64,000 nucleotides of DNA. It comes from Pseudaminobacter soli (ex Li et al. 2025). GTDB taxonomy: Bacteria > Pseudomonadota > Alphaproteobacteria > Rhizobiales > Rhizobiaceae. Under the pieces are notes generated by a model. It searched no databases. It worked only from the letters and a program-made list of their open reading frames with translations, and was not told the DNA's origin. Made by a program: the position numbers and the translations under genes. The number at the start of each line of letters is the position of its first letter. Position 1 is the stretch's first letter. Location of the stretch: contig NZ_PXYL01000003.1 in NCBI RefSeq assembly GCF_003012705.1, positions 186,001 through 250,000 of the forward strand, in the 5' to 3' direction. Positions 1 to 8,286 of the stretch are shown piece by piece.

Positions 1-362
1 TTGCCCCGCTCAGTCGCCTCCACATTCGCGTGGCCAGCCGCCGCAAAGGCCCGGACTTGGGGATTCATCATCCAGCAGCGCCACCGTTGCACCACCAGCC
101 CGGACACCGTCGCCCTCCACGCTCATCCGGTTCATGACCCGTGTTCCCGGTGAGGCCGATGCGGGTGATTATGCGGGAGGCGGAAATGTGGGGGAGAAAA
201 GAAACTGAGATTTTCTTTCGACGCAAATGATTTCAGGGAGTTAGATCGGGTCAACCTTGGAATTCTCAGGAATCCATCCCCGTTTCCTGGCCGCCGCCCC
301 CCCGTCGCGCTTCGCGCACCACCATTCCGGGGCGAGCCACGGGTCTCGCCCGTCCTTCGGAC

Positions 363-447
363 CCCCCGCTTTGCGGGGGCGAGGAACCCAAGTTCTGAGA
401 GGTCGCGACTTTGGCGGGTGCCGGTTCCTCGCCCCGCTTGCGGGGAG
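363..447. repeat. composite inverted repeat of intergenic type
   Basis: A 13-base arm GGGGCGAGGAACC at 376-388 is repeated in perfect inverted form as GGTTCCTCGCCCC at 423-435, with 34 bases between. Each arm is flanked by its own small hairpin: CCCCGC with GCGGGG before the first arm and again after the second. This architecture, with hairpins inside a larger inverted repeat in non-coding DNA, is typical of rhizobial intergenic palindromic elements. I infer a non-coding repeat; the long frames that cross it on both strands are artefacts of its composition. Confidence 0.55.
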
Positions 448-492
448 AGGTGGCTCGGGTGAAGCCCGAGACGGAGAGGGGGCGACGCCGTG

Positions 493-521
493 CGTCACCC
501 CGGCTCAAGCCGAGGATGACG
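493..521. repeat. small palindromic repeat
   Basis: CGTCACCCCGGCT at 493-505 is followed by a mirrored arm ending in GAGGATGACG at 521, forming an imperfect hairpin around CAAG. Sequences of the form CGTCATCCTCGG with its inverse are common between genes in Rhizobiales, so this is probably one copy of such a family. No coding role is apparent. Confidence 0.45.
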
Positions 522-629
522 AAGGTGGGGCAGCCGGGCGTTTGCTTCGCCTTCGGCCGATTGGCGAACGCCCCCTCGCACCCTGCCGTTCTTGATGGTT
601 CCCTGTACGGCGTATAGGATCGCGCCATC

Positions 630-1289
630 ATGAGCCAAACCACCACCGCCCAGAGTCGCCGGGAGCGCCACAAGGCCGAGCTGCGCGCCGATCTTCTGCG
701 CGCCGCCCATGAGCTCATCAAGGAAGAGGGCTATGAGGGCCTGACGATCCGTAGTCTCGCCAAGCGGGTCGGCTATGCGCCGATGTCGGTCTATTCCTAT
801 TTCGCCGACAAGCACGCCATTCTTCTGGCGCTGGCGGAAGACGCCTTCGAAACGCTGGCACAGCGCATGGAACGCGACGCGCCGGCCGACCCGCTGGCGG
901 CGCTACGCAAGGTCATGGATGAATATGCGACCTTCGCGCTGGAGAACCCCAACGAATACCGGACCGTGTTCATGTCGCGCGACCACGCCAACCGCGCGCC
1001 ACGCGAGGTTGCCGAGGTCGAAGAGGTCGAGGGCAAGAACCCGGCGCTGCGCATCCTGCTGAAGCGCGTGCAGGCCTGCATCGACGCCGGCATATTCAAG
1101 GGCGACGCCCACGCGATTTCAACGCTTGTGTGGAGCTTCGGCCACGGCGCGATCTCGCTGCAGATCACCTTCCCCTACTATCCGTTCGGCGAGCCGAGGA
1201 AATATCTCGAAGCTTCGATGGAAGTGGTCCTGGCCGGGCTGATGGCCCGACAGGTGGACGCCCTGGTGCCACCGTCGGAACGCTGCTAG
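630..1289 (+). CDS. TetR/AcrR family transcriptional regulator
   Basis: A 219-residue protein of normal TetR length. Residues about 18-65 form the DNA-binding three-helix domain, with LTIRSLAKRVGYAPMSVYSY as the recognition segment followed by F-x-D-K. The C-terminal ligand and dimer domain contains EYRTVFMSRD and a W-x-x-G-H-G segment (VWSFGHGAISL), as in the WHG-type TetR C-terminal families. The ligand cannot be predicted. The ATG at 630 has a weak ribosome site. A palindromic element starts at its stop codon. The dyads at 1455-1534, ahead of the next gene, are its most likely operator. That link is inferred from proximity. Confidence 0.85.
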   Translation: MSQTTTAQSRRERHKAELRADLLRAAHELIKEEGYEGLTIRSLAKRVGYAPMSVYSYFADKHAILLALAEDAFETLAQRMERDAPADPLAALRKVMDEYATFALENPNEYRTVFMSRDHANRAPREVAEVEEVEGKNPALRILLKRVQACIDAGIFKGDAHAISTLVWSFGHGAISLQITFPYYPFGEPRKYLEASMEVVLAGLMARQVDALVPPSERC

Positions 1290-1335
1290 AGCATGATCCC
1301 GAAAAGTTGCAGACTTTTCGGACAAGATCATGCTC
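1289..1335 (+). repeat. palindromic intergenic element, copy A
   Basis: Outer arms GAGCATGATC (1289-1298) and GATCATGCTC (1326-1335) pair perfectly. Inside them CCGAAAAGT (1299-1307) pairs with ACTTTTCGG (1313-1321), leaving a small loop and an ACAA-type bulge. The element begins on the last base of the TetR stop codon, and a run of seven A follows. A near-identical copy lies in the opposite orientation at 30797-30843. It may act as a terminator here, but the repetition points to a mobile or structural intergenic family. Confidence 0.75.
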
Positions 1336-1454
1336 AAAAAAAGAGCCACTTTTTCCAAAATCCCTAGCTCGACATCGCTGCATTGCGTGGCCGGATGGCG
1401 CTGTCGTCCGGTCTGCTGCCCGTATGCGCCTTTCAACTATTCGTGATCGAGACG

Positions 1455-1534
1455 GATTTCGTACATGTACGAAATCTCCTTGCGGGCACGCACATCAACT
1501 CGTATATGTACATCATATCGTACACGTACAGAAT
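1455..1534. promoter_or_regulatory. cluster of GTAC-centred operator-like dyads
   Basis: A perfect 22-base palindrome occupies 1455-1476 with core TTTCGTACATGTACGAAA. Two degenerate relatives follow: CGTATATGTACATC at 1501-1514 and TCGTACACGTACAG at 1518-1531. The second overlaps the predicted -10 hexamer of the downstream gene. Several similar palindromes over a promoter and next to a TetR gene are the usual layout of a TetR operator. Binding by the neighbouring TetR protein is inferred. Confidence 0.7.
1480..1508 (+). promoter_or_regulatory. predicted promoter of the small secreted protein gene
   Basis: TTGCGG at 1480-1485 and TATATG at 1503-1508 are separated by 17 bases, a reasonable sigma-70 match. 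Transcription would start near 1515, about 40 bases before the ATG at 1556. The -10 element lies inside the second operator-like dyad, so a protein bound there would block polymerase. Confidence 0.45.
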
Positions 1535-1555
1535 TTGATGACCTGGAGAATGATC

Positions 1556-1804
1556 ATGAAGAAGACGCTTGTCAGCCTCGCCGCGCTCATTGCCCTGTCC
1601 GGAACCGCTTTCGCCGGCGACTTCGCCAACACGCTGCAGTACCCGGCTTCGCCGCGTGTCGAAGGCGCGGCCGCACTCGACTATTCCGGCACCGCGTCGA
1701 TCAAGGCCGGCAACCATGAGCAGCGCCAGAGCACACAGGCGACGTCGGCGCGCCAGGGCGACAGCGCCGCTCCCGTGATGCTGCCAATGGGCAACGCGCG
1801 CTAA
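1556..1804 (+). CDS. small secreted protein of unknown function
   Basis: An 82-residue precursor. Residues 1-20 are a clear signal peptide: MKK, a hydrophobic stretch, then the cleavage motif AFA before GDF. The mature protein of about 62 residues is rich in Ala, Ser, Gln and Gly, has no Cys, and shows no domain I recognise. It resembles the short periplasmic proteins often annotated DUF680-like in Mesorhizobium; that placement is tentative. The start at 1556 has TGGAGA about 8 bases upstream. An in-frame ATG at 1550 is possible but lies too close to the ribosome site. The operator cluster just upstream suggests tight control, probably by the TetR protein. Confidence 0.75.
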   Translation: MKKTLVSLAALIALSGTAFAGDFANTLQYPASPRVEGAAALDYSGTASIKAGNHEQRQSTQATSARQGDSAAPVMLPMGNAR

Positions 1805-1826
1805 CACCCCCTCCCAAGACAAGCCC

Positions 1827-1874
1827 AAACGAACAGGGCGGCGGAGTTTTTTTGCTCCGCCGCCCTGTTCGTTT
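1827..1874. terminator. 20-bp perfect inverted repeat between convergent genes
   Basis: The arm at 1827-1846 (starting AAACGAACAGGG) is repeated in exact inverted form at 1855-1874, with an 8-base T-rich loop. It lies 22 bases after the secreted protein gene and 25 bases after the stop of the GGDEF-EAL gene on the other strand. It should therefore act in both directions. There is no long T tract outside the stem. Confidence 0.75.
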
Positions 1875-1899
1875 CAAAAGCCCTTGTGGCTCGCCCTGC

Positions 1900-4407
1900 T
1901 CAGGCGACCTGGCTCGGGCGCTCGAAAAAGGCGTCGATGATGTCGCCGACCTTGGCGCTCGCCACCGGCGGGCTGAACAGAAAGCCCTGCAACTCGCCGC
2001 AATTTTCCTGCCGCAGTGCATTGAGCTGTTCCACCGTCTCGACGCCTTCGGCCGTGGTGTCGATGCCCAGGCTGGTGCCGAGACCAATGATGGCGCGCAC
2101 GATGGCCAGCGATTCGGGGCTGCCGCCGATCTCGCGGATGAAGGAGCGGTCGATCTTCAGCCGGCTGAACGGGAAGCGGCGCAGATAGCTCATGCTCGAA
2201 TAGCCGGTGCCGAAATCGTCGAGCGCAATGCGCGCGCCGAGCTCGCGGATGCGGCGCAGGATCGCCAGATTGGCCTCGGTGTCGGCCAGCAGCACCGATT
2301 CGGTGACCTCGATTTCCAGCCGCGTCGGCGTCAGCCGCGAGCGGGCCAGCGCCTCACCGATATTGGTGACCAGATCGCCGCGGCGGAACTGCACCGGCGA
2401 GACGTTGACGGCCACCACCAGCCGCTCGGGCCAGCCGGCCGCCTGGCGGCAGGCCTCCGCGACCACCCAGCGGCCGAGCTCGTGGATCATGCCGGTTTCC
2501 TCGGCGAGCGGGATGAAGACGGCGGGTGAAACCATGCCGCGCTTCGGGCTGTTCCAGCGCAGCAGCGCCTCGAAACCGCGCAGCTGGCCGGTCTGGACGG
2601 CGAAGATCGGCTGGAAATGCAGCTCGAACTCCTTTTCGATGTCGGCGCCGCGCAGCTCCATTTCCAGCGCGCGGCGTTCGCGCACCTGGCTGTCCATCTC
2701 GGGCTCGAAGAAGCGAAGCTGGCCCTTGCTGCTGTTCTTGGCGCGGTAGAGCGCAAGGTCCGCGCATTTGAGCAGGCTTTCGGTGCCGGACGCGTCATTG
2801 GGCGACAGCGCCGCGCCCACGCTGGCGGTGATCGAAACCTCGGCACCGTCGATGGTACGGATTTTTGCGATGTCGCCGATCAGCCGCGAGGCGAGCCGGT
2901 CGATCACCGTACGCGACGCGGCACCGGGCAGCAGCACTGCAAACTCGTCGCCGCCGAGACGGGCGACGATGTCGGAACCTCGCAGGATTTTTCGCAGGCG
3001 GGTGGTGACTTCGATCAGCAGCGCATCGCCGGCCGCATGGCCGAGCGTGTCGTTGACCACCTTGAAGTCGTCGAGATCGAGGAGCAGCACCGCAAACGGG
3101 TTGCCCTGGCCTGCCGCCCGCTCGAGCTCCCGCGTGAACAAGGTGCGGTTGGCAACGCCCGTCAGCGGGTCGTGGAGCGCAAGGTAGGTGACATGTTCCT
3201 CGGCGCGCTTGCGCTCGGTCACGTCGACGATGGTCGACAGCGTGGCGGGGGCGTTATCGACCACGATATCGCGCGTATATTCGACGACGTCGAGCACCCG
3301 GCCATCGGCCGCGACGTGGCGGCAGCTCGTCTCGCCGGAGGGCTGGCGCGTGACGTCCGCATCCAGGCGGAGCCCGGCGAGGCCGCGAGCGAAGAAGGCG
3401 TCGCGGTCGAAGCCGTAGAGGCGCAGGGCGGCCTCGTTGACGTTGAGAAAGTTCTCGCCGCTGGCGTCGCGCACATACATCGGCACCGGGTTCTCGTCGA
3501 ACAGCGAGCGGAACAGCGTCTCGCGCGCCTTCAGCTCGCCGATGTCGGTAAGCGTGACGGCGAGGATGTCGTCGGCGACCGCCACGCCGACCTGCAGCGA
3601 TACGCGCCGGTCCTCGATGCCGTATTCGAGCTCGAAGGTCGTGGTGCGCCGCTTCTGCGCGGCCTCGCGGAAATGCGCCAGCGCCGGCGACAGGCCGGGC
3701 TGCGCCAGCGCCTCGGACAGGAGCGTGAACTGCAGCTGGTCGGCGCGCGAGCCCAGATGCTGGGCGGCGGCGTCGTTGATGCTGAGGATGGAGAAGTCGC
3801 GGATGGCGCCGTTTCGCTCGATGGCGCTGAGCGCGATGATGCCTTCATGCGTGGCATTGATGAGCAGGCGTGCCAGGTTGAGCTGGCTGCGCCGCGGACG
3901 CAGGAACAGCAGGAAATAATCGCCCGACCAGCGGCAGGCCAGCGGCAGCGCCAGCGTCTCGACGGTGGAGACCATGCCGTCGACCAGCGCCCGGCTCAGC
4001 ACCATGGCGGGGCTGGCGGCCTCGCAGGCCGCCTCCAGCGCCTCGCCTACGGAGATCGCATGCACCGCGGTGAGGGAGGACGTGGTGCGGCCGATGCAGG
4101 CCGTGCCGACGATCGCCTCGAAGCGGGGACCGGCGCGCAGGATTGTGGGCTGGCCGCCCTCCAGCCGCCGCACCACCGCCAGCTCGTCGGCGAAACGGCC
4201 GATGCTGCCGAGCGCGATCTCCTCATATTGCGGCAAGCCTCCCGATGCGGGACGCATCGAGTGCCAGCGGCGCAGGATGAGCCTGACGTCGTCGAATTCG
4301 GTTTCTATGCGGAAGGGATCCCGTTCGATGCCATCGCCCTCGGGCGTGAGGCTGGCGCTTTCCGGTGCGCTGTCGTCGACATGTAGCAGCCGCGGTCTCA
4401 TCGGCAT
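1900..4407 (-). CDS. PAS-GGDEF-EAL cyclic-di-GMP signalling protein
   Basis: An 835-residue protein for making or breaking the second messenger cyclic di-GMP. The N-terminal part looks like two or three PAS-type sensor domains (roughly 25-400), the last with YVRDASGENFLNVNEAAL. A GGDEF domain follows, with an intact RLGGDEF motif near residues 483-489. A C-terminal EAL domain has EALLRW near 613, then DDFGTGYSS. Both catalytic signatures look intact, so either or both activities are possible. No membrane segment is obvious from the chosen start. I chose ATG 4407 because CTGGAG lies just upstream; ATG 4515 would add a hydrophobic N-terminus. The gene is alone and converges with the secreted protein gene. 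Confidence 0.85.
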   Translation of the reverse strand: MPMRPRLLHVDDSAPESASLTPEGDGIERDPFRIETEFDDVRLILRRWHSMRPASGGLPQYEEIALGSIGRFADELAVVRRLEGGQPTILRAGPRFEAIVGTACIGRTTSSLTAVHAISVGEALEAACEAASPAMVLSRALVDGMVSTVETLALPLACRWSGDYFLLFLRPRRSQLNLARLLINATHEGIIALSAIERNGAIRDFSILSINDAAAQHLGSRADQLQFTLLSEALAQPGLSPALAHFREAAQKRRTTTFELEYGIEDRRVSLQVGVAVADDILAVTLTDIGELKARETLFRSLFDENPVPMYVRDASGENFLNVNEAALRLYGFDRDAFFARGLAGLRLDADVTRQPSGETSCRHVAADGRVLDVVEYTRDIVVDNAPATLSTIVDVTERKRAEEHVTYLALHDPLTGVANRTLFTRELERAAGQGNPFAVLLLDLDDFKVVNDTLGHAAGDALLIEVTTRLRKILRGSDIVARLGGDEFAVLLPGAASRTVIDRLASRLIGDIAKIRTIDGAEVSITASVGAALSPNDASGTESLLKCADLALYRAKNSSKGQLRFFEPEMDSQVRERRALEMELRGADIEKEFELHFQPIFAVQTGQLRGFEALLRWNSPKRGMVSPAVFIPLAEETGMIHELGRWVVAEACRQAAGWPERLVVAVNVSPVQFRRGDLVTNIGEALARSRLTPTRLEIEVTESVLLADTEANLAILRRIRELGARIALDDFGTGYSSMSYLRRFPFSRLKIDRSFIREIGGSPESLAIVRAIIGLGTSLGIDTTAEGVETVEQLNALRQENCGELQGFLFSPPVASAKVGDIIDAFFERPSQVA

Positions 4408-4774
4408 GGGAACTCCAGGATCTGTCATTTCCAAGCCGACCGCGCACAGGAGCAGGATCGCCGTCGCACGCAAGCGCCGGACAACTGCCGCTGTCGAGGA
4501 TCGATTGGATTGCATACCGGGCGCGGCCGGTCCAGAAGCGCGGCATCATGCCTCCGCGCCGGATCCTGCGCGGGCTGTCCTACTGCATCCTAGAAAGGGC
4601 CACTTACCATTCGATTAAGCGCGATGTCACACTTGCGTCATAGTTCGAAATGCAACACGCATGACGACGCGCGCCGTCGCAGATCGTGCTATCCGGCCGC
4701 GTCGGGATCGCCATGATGCGAGCGGTTCGAGGCCATGCTGTCTCGAGGGCTGCGAGAGGGGAGCCAAAAAAACG

Positions 4775-5683
4775 ATGATCGTTCGTCCGCGCCCGGGGCT
4801 GCTAAAACTGTTTTTCGTCATGCGCGGCTCGATCGTGCCGCGCATCATGCCGCAGATCATCGGTTTCGGCATCTATGCGGCGGTGGTCGTCGGCGTGATC
4901 AAGGCGCTGGGGCTCGATTTCGGCAATTACGGCCTGGCGCCCTTCGGCCTGCTGGGTGTCACGCTGTCGCTCTATCTCGGCTTCCGCAACAACGCCGCCT
5001 ACGACCGCTGGTGGGAGGCGCGCAAACTGTGGGGACAGCTGGTCTATGACATGCGCAACCTTTCTCGCGCGGCGCTGGCGCTGGTGCCGGCCGATAGCGG
5101 CCAGGCCCGGCCGCTCCTGATGGAGGCGCTGGCCTTCTGCCATCTGCTGCGCGGCCAGCTGCGCAATGTCGACGCAACGGCGGAGGCGAGAACCTTCATC
5201 GGCGCCGAGGCCGACACGCTTTCCAGCGTGGTCAACAAACCCGATGCGATGGTGCGCCGCATGGGCCGGCGCATCGGCGCGCTCAAGACCTCGGGCGCGA
5301 TCGAGGTGATGGACTTTCGCATCCTCGACGAGCGGCTCGCCTCGCTTGCCGCGCTGGAGGCCGGCTGCGAGCGCATCGCCGGCACGCCGCTGCCCTTTGC
5401 CTATACGCTTTTGCTGCAGCGCTCGGCCTATATCTTCTGCCTGCTCTTGCCCTTCGGCCTCGCCTTTTCGGCCGGCTGGGCCACACCGCTGTTCACGGCG
5501 CTGATCGCCTATTCCTTCTTCGGCCTCGACGCGCTCTCGGAAGAGCTGGAAGACCCGTTCGGCACACAGGCCAACGACCTGGCGCTCGATGCGCTCTGCC
5601 GCGTCTGCGAGATTTCCGTCTTCGAGGCGCTGGGCGAAGCCGCCCCGAAAATGACCGCGCCGAAACGTTATTATTATTCGTAA
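4775..5683 (+). CDS. bestrophin family ion channel (UPF0187)
   Basis: A 302-residue membrane protein. Hydrophobic segments lie near residues 25-45, 50-70, 205-225 and 228-248. The segment YDRWWEARKLWG, shortly after the second hydrophobic stretch, is the family hallmark. Bacterial members form pentameric channels; ion selectivity cannot be read from sequence. ATG 4775 is preceded by GAGAGGGGAG, a strong ribosome site, so the in-frame ATG 4661 is less likely. The C-terminus ends in a Tyr run. It converges with the broken transporter gene at 5711, with only 27 bases between the stops. Confidence 0.85.
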   Translation: MIVRPRPGLLKLFFVMRGSIVPRIMPQIIGFGIYAAVVVGVIKALGLDFGNYGLAPFGLLGVTLSLYLGFRNNAAYDRWWEARKLWGQLVYDMRNLSRAALALVPADSGQARPLLMEALAFCHLLRGQLRNVDATAEARTFIGAEADTLSSVVNKPDAMVRRMGRRIGALKTSGAIEVMDFRILDERLASLAALEAGCERIAGTPLPFAYTLLLQRSAYIFCLLLPFGLAFSAGWATPLFTALIAYSFFGLDALSEELEDPFGTQANDLALDALCRVCEISVFEALGEAAPKMTAPKRYYYS

Positions 5684-5710
5684 AGCCGCCGAATAGCCGG
5701 CTAACCCGGC

Positions 5711-6909
5711 TCAATCGACAACAGACGCGCCGGCAAGCCGGTGGCCGGCCGCCGGGATGTTCATGGCCCGTGCATAGCCATGCGGCGCAAAGCGCAGCGA
5801 AAGCACCGCGACCAGCAAGGCGCAGCCAAGATGCATGATCCATCCCGCGGCAAAGCTGCCGGTCAGGTCTTGCAGCACCGCGACGATCCAAGGCGGGATG
5901 GCGGCGATGAGAAAGCCGCCGCCCTGCATCAGCGCCGACAGCGCGCCGGCATTGGCCGCGTCCTCGATATGGTCGAGCGCCACCACCATGGACAGGGCAA
6001 AGCAGCCGCCCAGACCCGCCCCGACGAGGGCCGCCGAAACAGCCGGCGCGGCCTCGGGCCAAAGCGCAAGGCTTGCGAAGCCGGCAACCTGCATGGAGAG
6101 CGTGAGCCAGATCCAGGGGCGGCGGTCCTTCGACCGCGCGGCAAGCACGGGGATGGATAGCGCCGAGATCGCCTGGCTGGTGGCCATCGTTGCCAAGAGG
6201 CTGCCGCTCGCGGCGGTCGACCAGCCGAGCGTCTGATAATAGGGCGCGAGCCAGGCGATGATGGATGAATAGCCGCCATTCACGAGGCCAAAGCAGGCCA
6301 TCAGCAGCCAGGTGCGCGGCCGGCTGAGAAGGACGGCTATCGGCAGCGCTCCCGCCGGCCGTGACCCGGCTCGCGGCAGCGCGAATGCACGGCCAGCCAG
6401 CCAAGGCCCGCATTCCAGCTTCCGGTCGCGTTGGCGACGAGAGGCGCAAGCTGTGCCCCGAGCGCTCCGCCACCCATGAGCATCGACGAATAGAGCCCCA
6501 TGACGACCGGCACGCGGCCCGGGAAATGTTCCTTGATGATGCCCGGGAAAACGGCCTGCACGACGGCGACGCCCAGGCCGCACAGCGCAGCCGTCCCTAT
6601 CAAGTCAACACCGTTCGACGTGAACAGCCGCAAGGCGCAGCCCAGCGCAAGAACGATAAGCGCCCCGATCACGGCGCGCCGCGCACCGACGAAGCGCTGC
6701 AGCAGCGGGCCGGCAAAGGCGCAGACCCCCATCAGCAGCATCGGCACGAGGGTGAAGAGCGACATGCTCTGATAGTCGAGCCCGGTCGTCTCCCTGATGC
6801 TCGTGGCAAGCGGGCCGATCGCCGCGAGAAACGGCCTGAGATTGAGGCCGACCATTGCCACGACCGCGAGAAGCAGCAGCCGGGAAGGGGAGAGACTGTC
6901 CGTCCGCAT
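5711..6909 (-). pseudogene. CynX/NimT-type MFS transporter with a single-base frameshift
   Basis: Two overlapping frames together encode a full-length 12-helix major facilitator of about 399 residues. The first runs from ATG 6909 (MRTDSLSPSRLLLLAVVAMV) to about 6388. The second continues from there to 5711 (PRTWLLMACFGLVNGGYSS and onward). Adding one C after the GTG codon near 6389 would give WLAVPFALPRAG and join the two halves without loss. The first frame otherwise ends within about 20 aberrant residues. This is therefore a recent pseudogene or a sequencing error. The start is 6 bases after the deaminase gene, so it is the last gene of that operon. Confidence 0.8.
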
Positions 6910-6915
6910 GCCGCC

Positions 6916-7389
6916 CTAAGCCTGCTTGGCCTGTCTGTTCTTCCACTGATCATAAAGATCGGGGCCGGGTTCCGGGCGGACCGGCACATAGCTGATCTTC
7001 ATCGACTGTTCGGAAAGGGGTTTTGCCAGGTCGGCATAGATGGCTGCCGTGGAAAGGCCGTAGGGCGCGCCATCGTCGTTGGAATAGGCGTAATACACCT
7101 CGCCGACACCGGCGAGGCGCATTGCGGCCATGCACATGGGGCAGGGGTGGCCGCTGGCATAGACGGCACAGCCTTCGAGATTCGGCGAGCCGAGCTTCTG
7201 GCTCGCCGACCGAACCGCCATCATCTCAGCGTGTGCTGTGGGGTCGTTGGTGCCGACGATCTCGTTGACGCCGGTTGCGACGACCTCGCCGTCCCTGACG
7301 ATAACCGCTCCGAAGGGCCGGCCGCCGCCTTCGAGATTGGTCCGCGCGAGCTCGATCGCCTGGCAAAGATAGCGTTCGGTATTGCTCAT
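6916..7389 (-). CDS. nucleoside/guanine deaminase (cytidine deaminase fold)
   Basis: A 157-residue zinc deaminase. The zinc site is complete: H53-A-E55 in PTAHAE, and C83 and C86 in HPCPMC, with E55 as the proton shuttle. Length and the D-P-T-A-H-A-E context resemble Bacillus GuaD-type guanine deaminases more than tRNA deaminase TadA, but the substrate is not certain. It lies 12 bases after the ankyrin gene and 6 before the transporter gene, so the three are probably co-transcribed. A coupled transporter would fit uptake or export of a nitrogenous base. Confidence 0.85.
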   Translation of the reverse strand: MSNTERYLCQAIELARTNLEGGGRPFGAVIVRDGEVVATGVNEIVGTNDPTAHAEMMAVRSASQKLGSPNLEGCAVYASGHPCPMCMAAMRLAGVGEVYYAYSNDDGAPYGLSTAAIYADLAKPLSEQSMKISYVPVRPEPGPDLYDQWKNRQAKQA

Positions 7390-7401
7390 TCGTCGTCTCC
7401 T

Positions 7402-8073
7402 TCAGTGCGCGCCGGCCGCCACCAGCATCTGCTCGATCTCGGAATAGCCACGGCTGCGGGCATGCTGGAGCGGCCTGACGCCGTCGCGGTCGGCAAGGTT
7501 CACATCCGCTTTCGCATCCAACAGCAACCGCACGATCTGCTGATGCCTTTCGCCACCATCGCTCAGGATGATCGCCTCCAGCAGGGCGGTCCAGCCGAGC
7601 TTGTTGACGTGATCGATATTCACGCCCGCCTCGATCAGCGTGCGGACGGTTTCGACATGGCCGCGCTCGGAAGCCGGAATAAGTGCGATGCCGCCATAGC
7701 GGTTCGTGCTTTTCAGGTCGGCGCCGTGCTCGAGCGTCAGCTTGAGAATTTCAAGATGACCGCGCGCACCGGCATAGAGATAGGGGCTGTCGTTGATGTT
7801 GTCCTTGGCGTTGACGTCGGCGCCCGCCTCGATCAGCGCCCGGGCAGCGTCGATCCTGTTGCCATGGGTGGCAACCAGAAGGGCGGTGCGGCCTTCGCCG
7901 TCGCGCGCGTCGATCGCCGCGCCACTGGCGAGAAGCTGGGTGATGGCTGCGTCGTCACCGTTTGCGGCGGCTGCATGTAGTCGGGTGTCGGTCATGTCTT
8001 GTCCAGATGCAACGAAGGGCAATGACGCCAGGGTGAATATAAGGAACGCGAGGATCGCCGCAGGTCTAAGCAT
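7402..8073 (-). CDS. secreted ankyrin-repeat protein
   Basis: A 223-residue protein with a signal peptide (MLRPAAILAFLIFTLASLPF, cleavage near residue 24). Five or six ankyrin repeats fill the rest. They are recognisable by TALLVATHGNRIDAARALIE, G-A-D-V-N and H-L-E-I-L-K-L segments. Ankyrin repeats bind other proteins, so a periplasmic partner is expected, but none can be named. ATG 8073 gives the best signal peptide; ATG 7995 would give a cytoplasmic form beginning MTDTRLHAAA. It is the first gene of the operon with the deaminase and transporter and is divergent from a LysR gene. Confidence 0.8.
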   Translation of the reverse strand: MLRPAAILAFLIFTLASLPFVASGQDMTDTRLHAAAANGDDAAITQLLASGAAIDARDGEGRTALLVATHGNRIDAARALIEAGADVNAKDNINDSPYLYAGARGHLEILKLTLEHGADLKSTNRYGGIALIPASERGHVETVRTLIEAGVNIDHVNKLGWTALLEAIILSDGGERHQQIVRLLLDAKADVNLADRDGVRPLQHARSRGYSEIEQMLVAAGAH

Positions 8074-8226
8074 TTTTTCGGGTCCGCAAATCACTCGGCA
8101 AGGCGCAACGCCTTCTGATTCGGCTCGCCCTCGGCTTTGCATGCCGGCCTGAGCCAAGGCGGTCGGCTCCCATTCCGAACCATCCCGAAGATAGGCGCGA
8201 ACGCCTTCATCTGGAAATTAAATGTT

Positions 8227-8240
8227 CTGATAAATATCAG
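8227..8240. promoter_or_regulatory. CTGATA-AA-TATCAG dyad, possible LysR operator
   Basis: A perfect 14-base dyad lies in the 213-base gap between the divergent ankyrin and LysR genes, in the most AT-rich stretch. LysR proteins usually bind an AT-rich interrupted dyad in such a gap. Assignment to the adjacent LysR is inferred. Confidence 0.4.
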
Positions 8241-8274
8241 TGCGAATGTGAATGATGCGCAATCGATGCGGGTC

Positions 8275-8280
8275 TATAAT
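8275..8280 (+). promoter_or_regulatory. consensus -10 TATAAT six bases before the LysR start
   Basis: TATAAT at 8275-8280 is an exact -10 hexamer ending six bases before ATG 8287. Transcription from it would begin at or next to the A of the start codon, giving a leaderless mRNA. No good -35 box or ribosome site is visible, in line with regulated, leaderless expression. Confidence 0.4.
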
Positions 8281-8286
8281 GGCGCG

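Larger units (their letters stand above)
1..629. other. left-end intergenic region, no confident gene
   Basis: No reading frame here has a convincing start, ribosome site or recognisable product. A plus-strand frame open from base 1 closes at about 162 and could be the tail of a gene cut by the window edge, but its translation resembles nothing I know. A minus-strand frame of about 43 codons starts near 138. From about 360 to 525 the DNA is dominated by palindromic repeats listed separately. The last 40 bases before the TetR gene must hold its promoter. Confidence 0.6.

Noticed and set aside
2617-4386. 589-codon plus-strand open frame opposite the GGDEF-EAL gene
   Set aside because: Mirror frame of a high-GC gene: no start signal or recognisable domain, and His/Arg-rich sequence. 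The opposite strand has a complete PAS-GGDEF-EAL protein.
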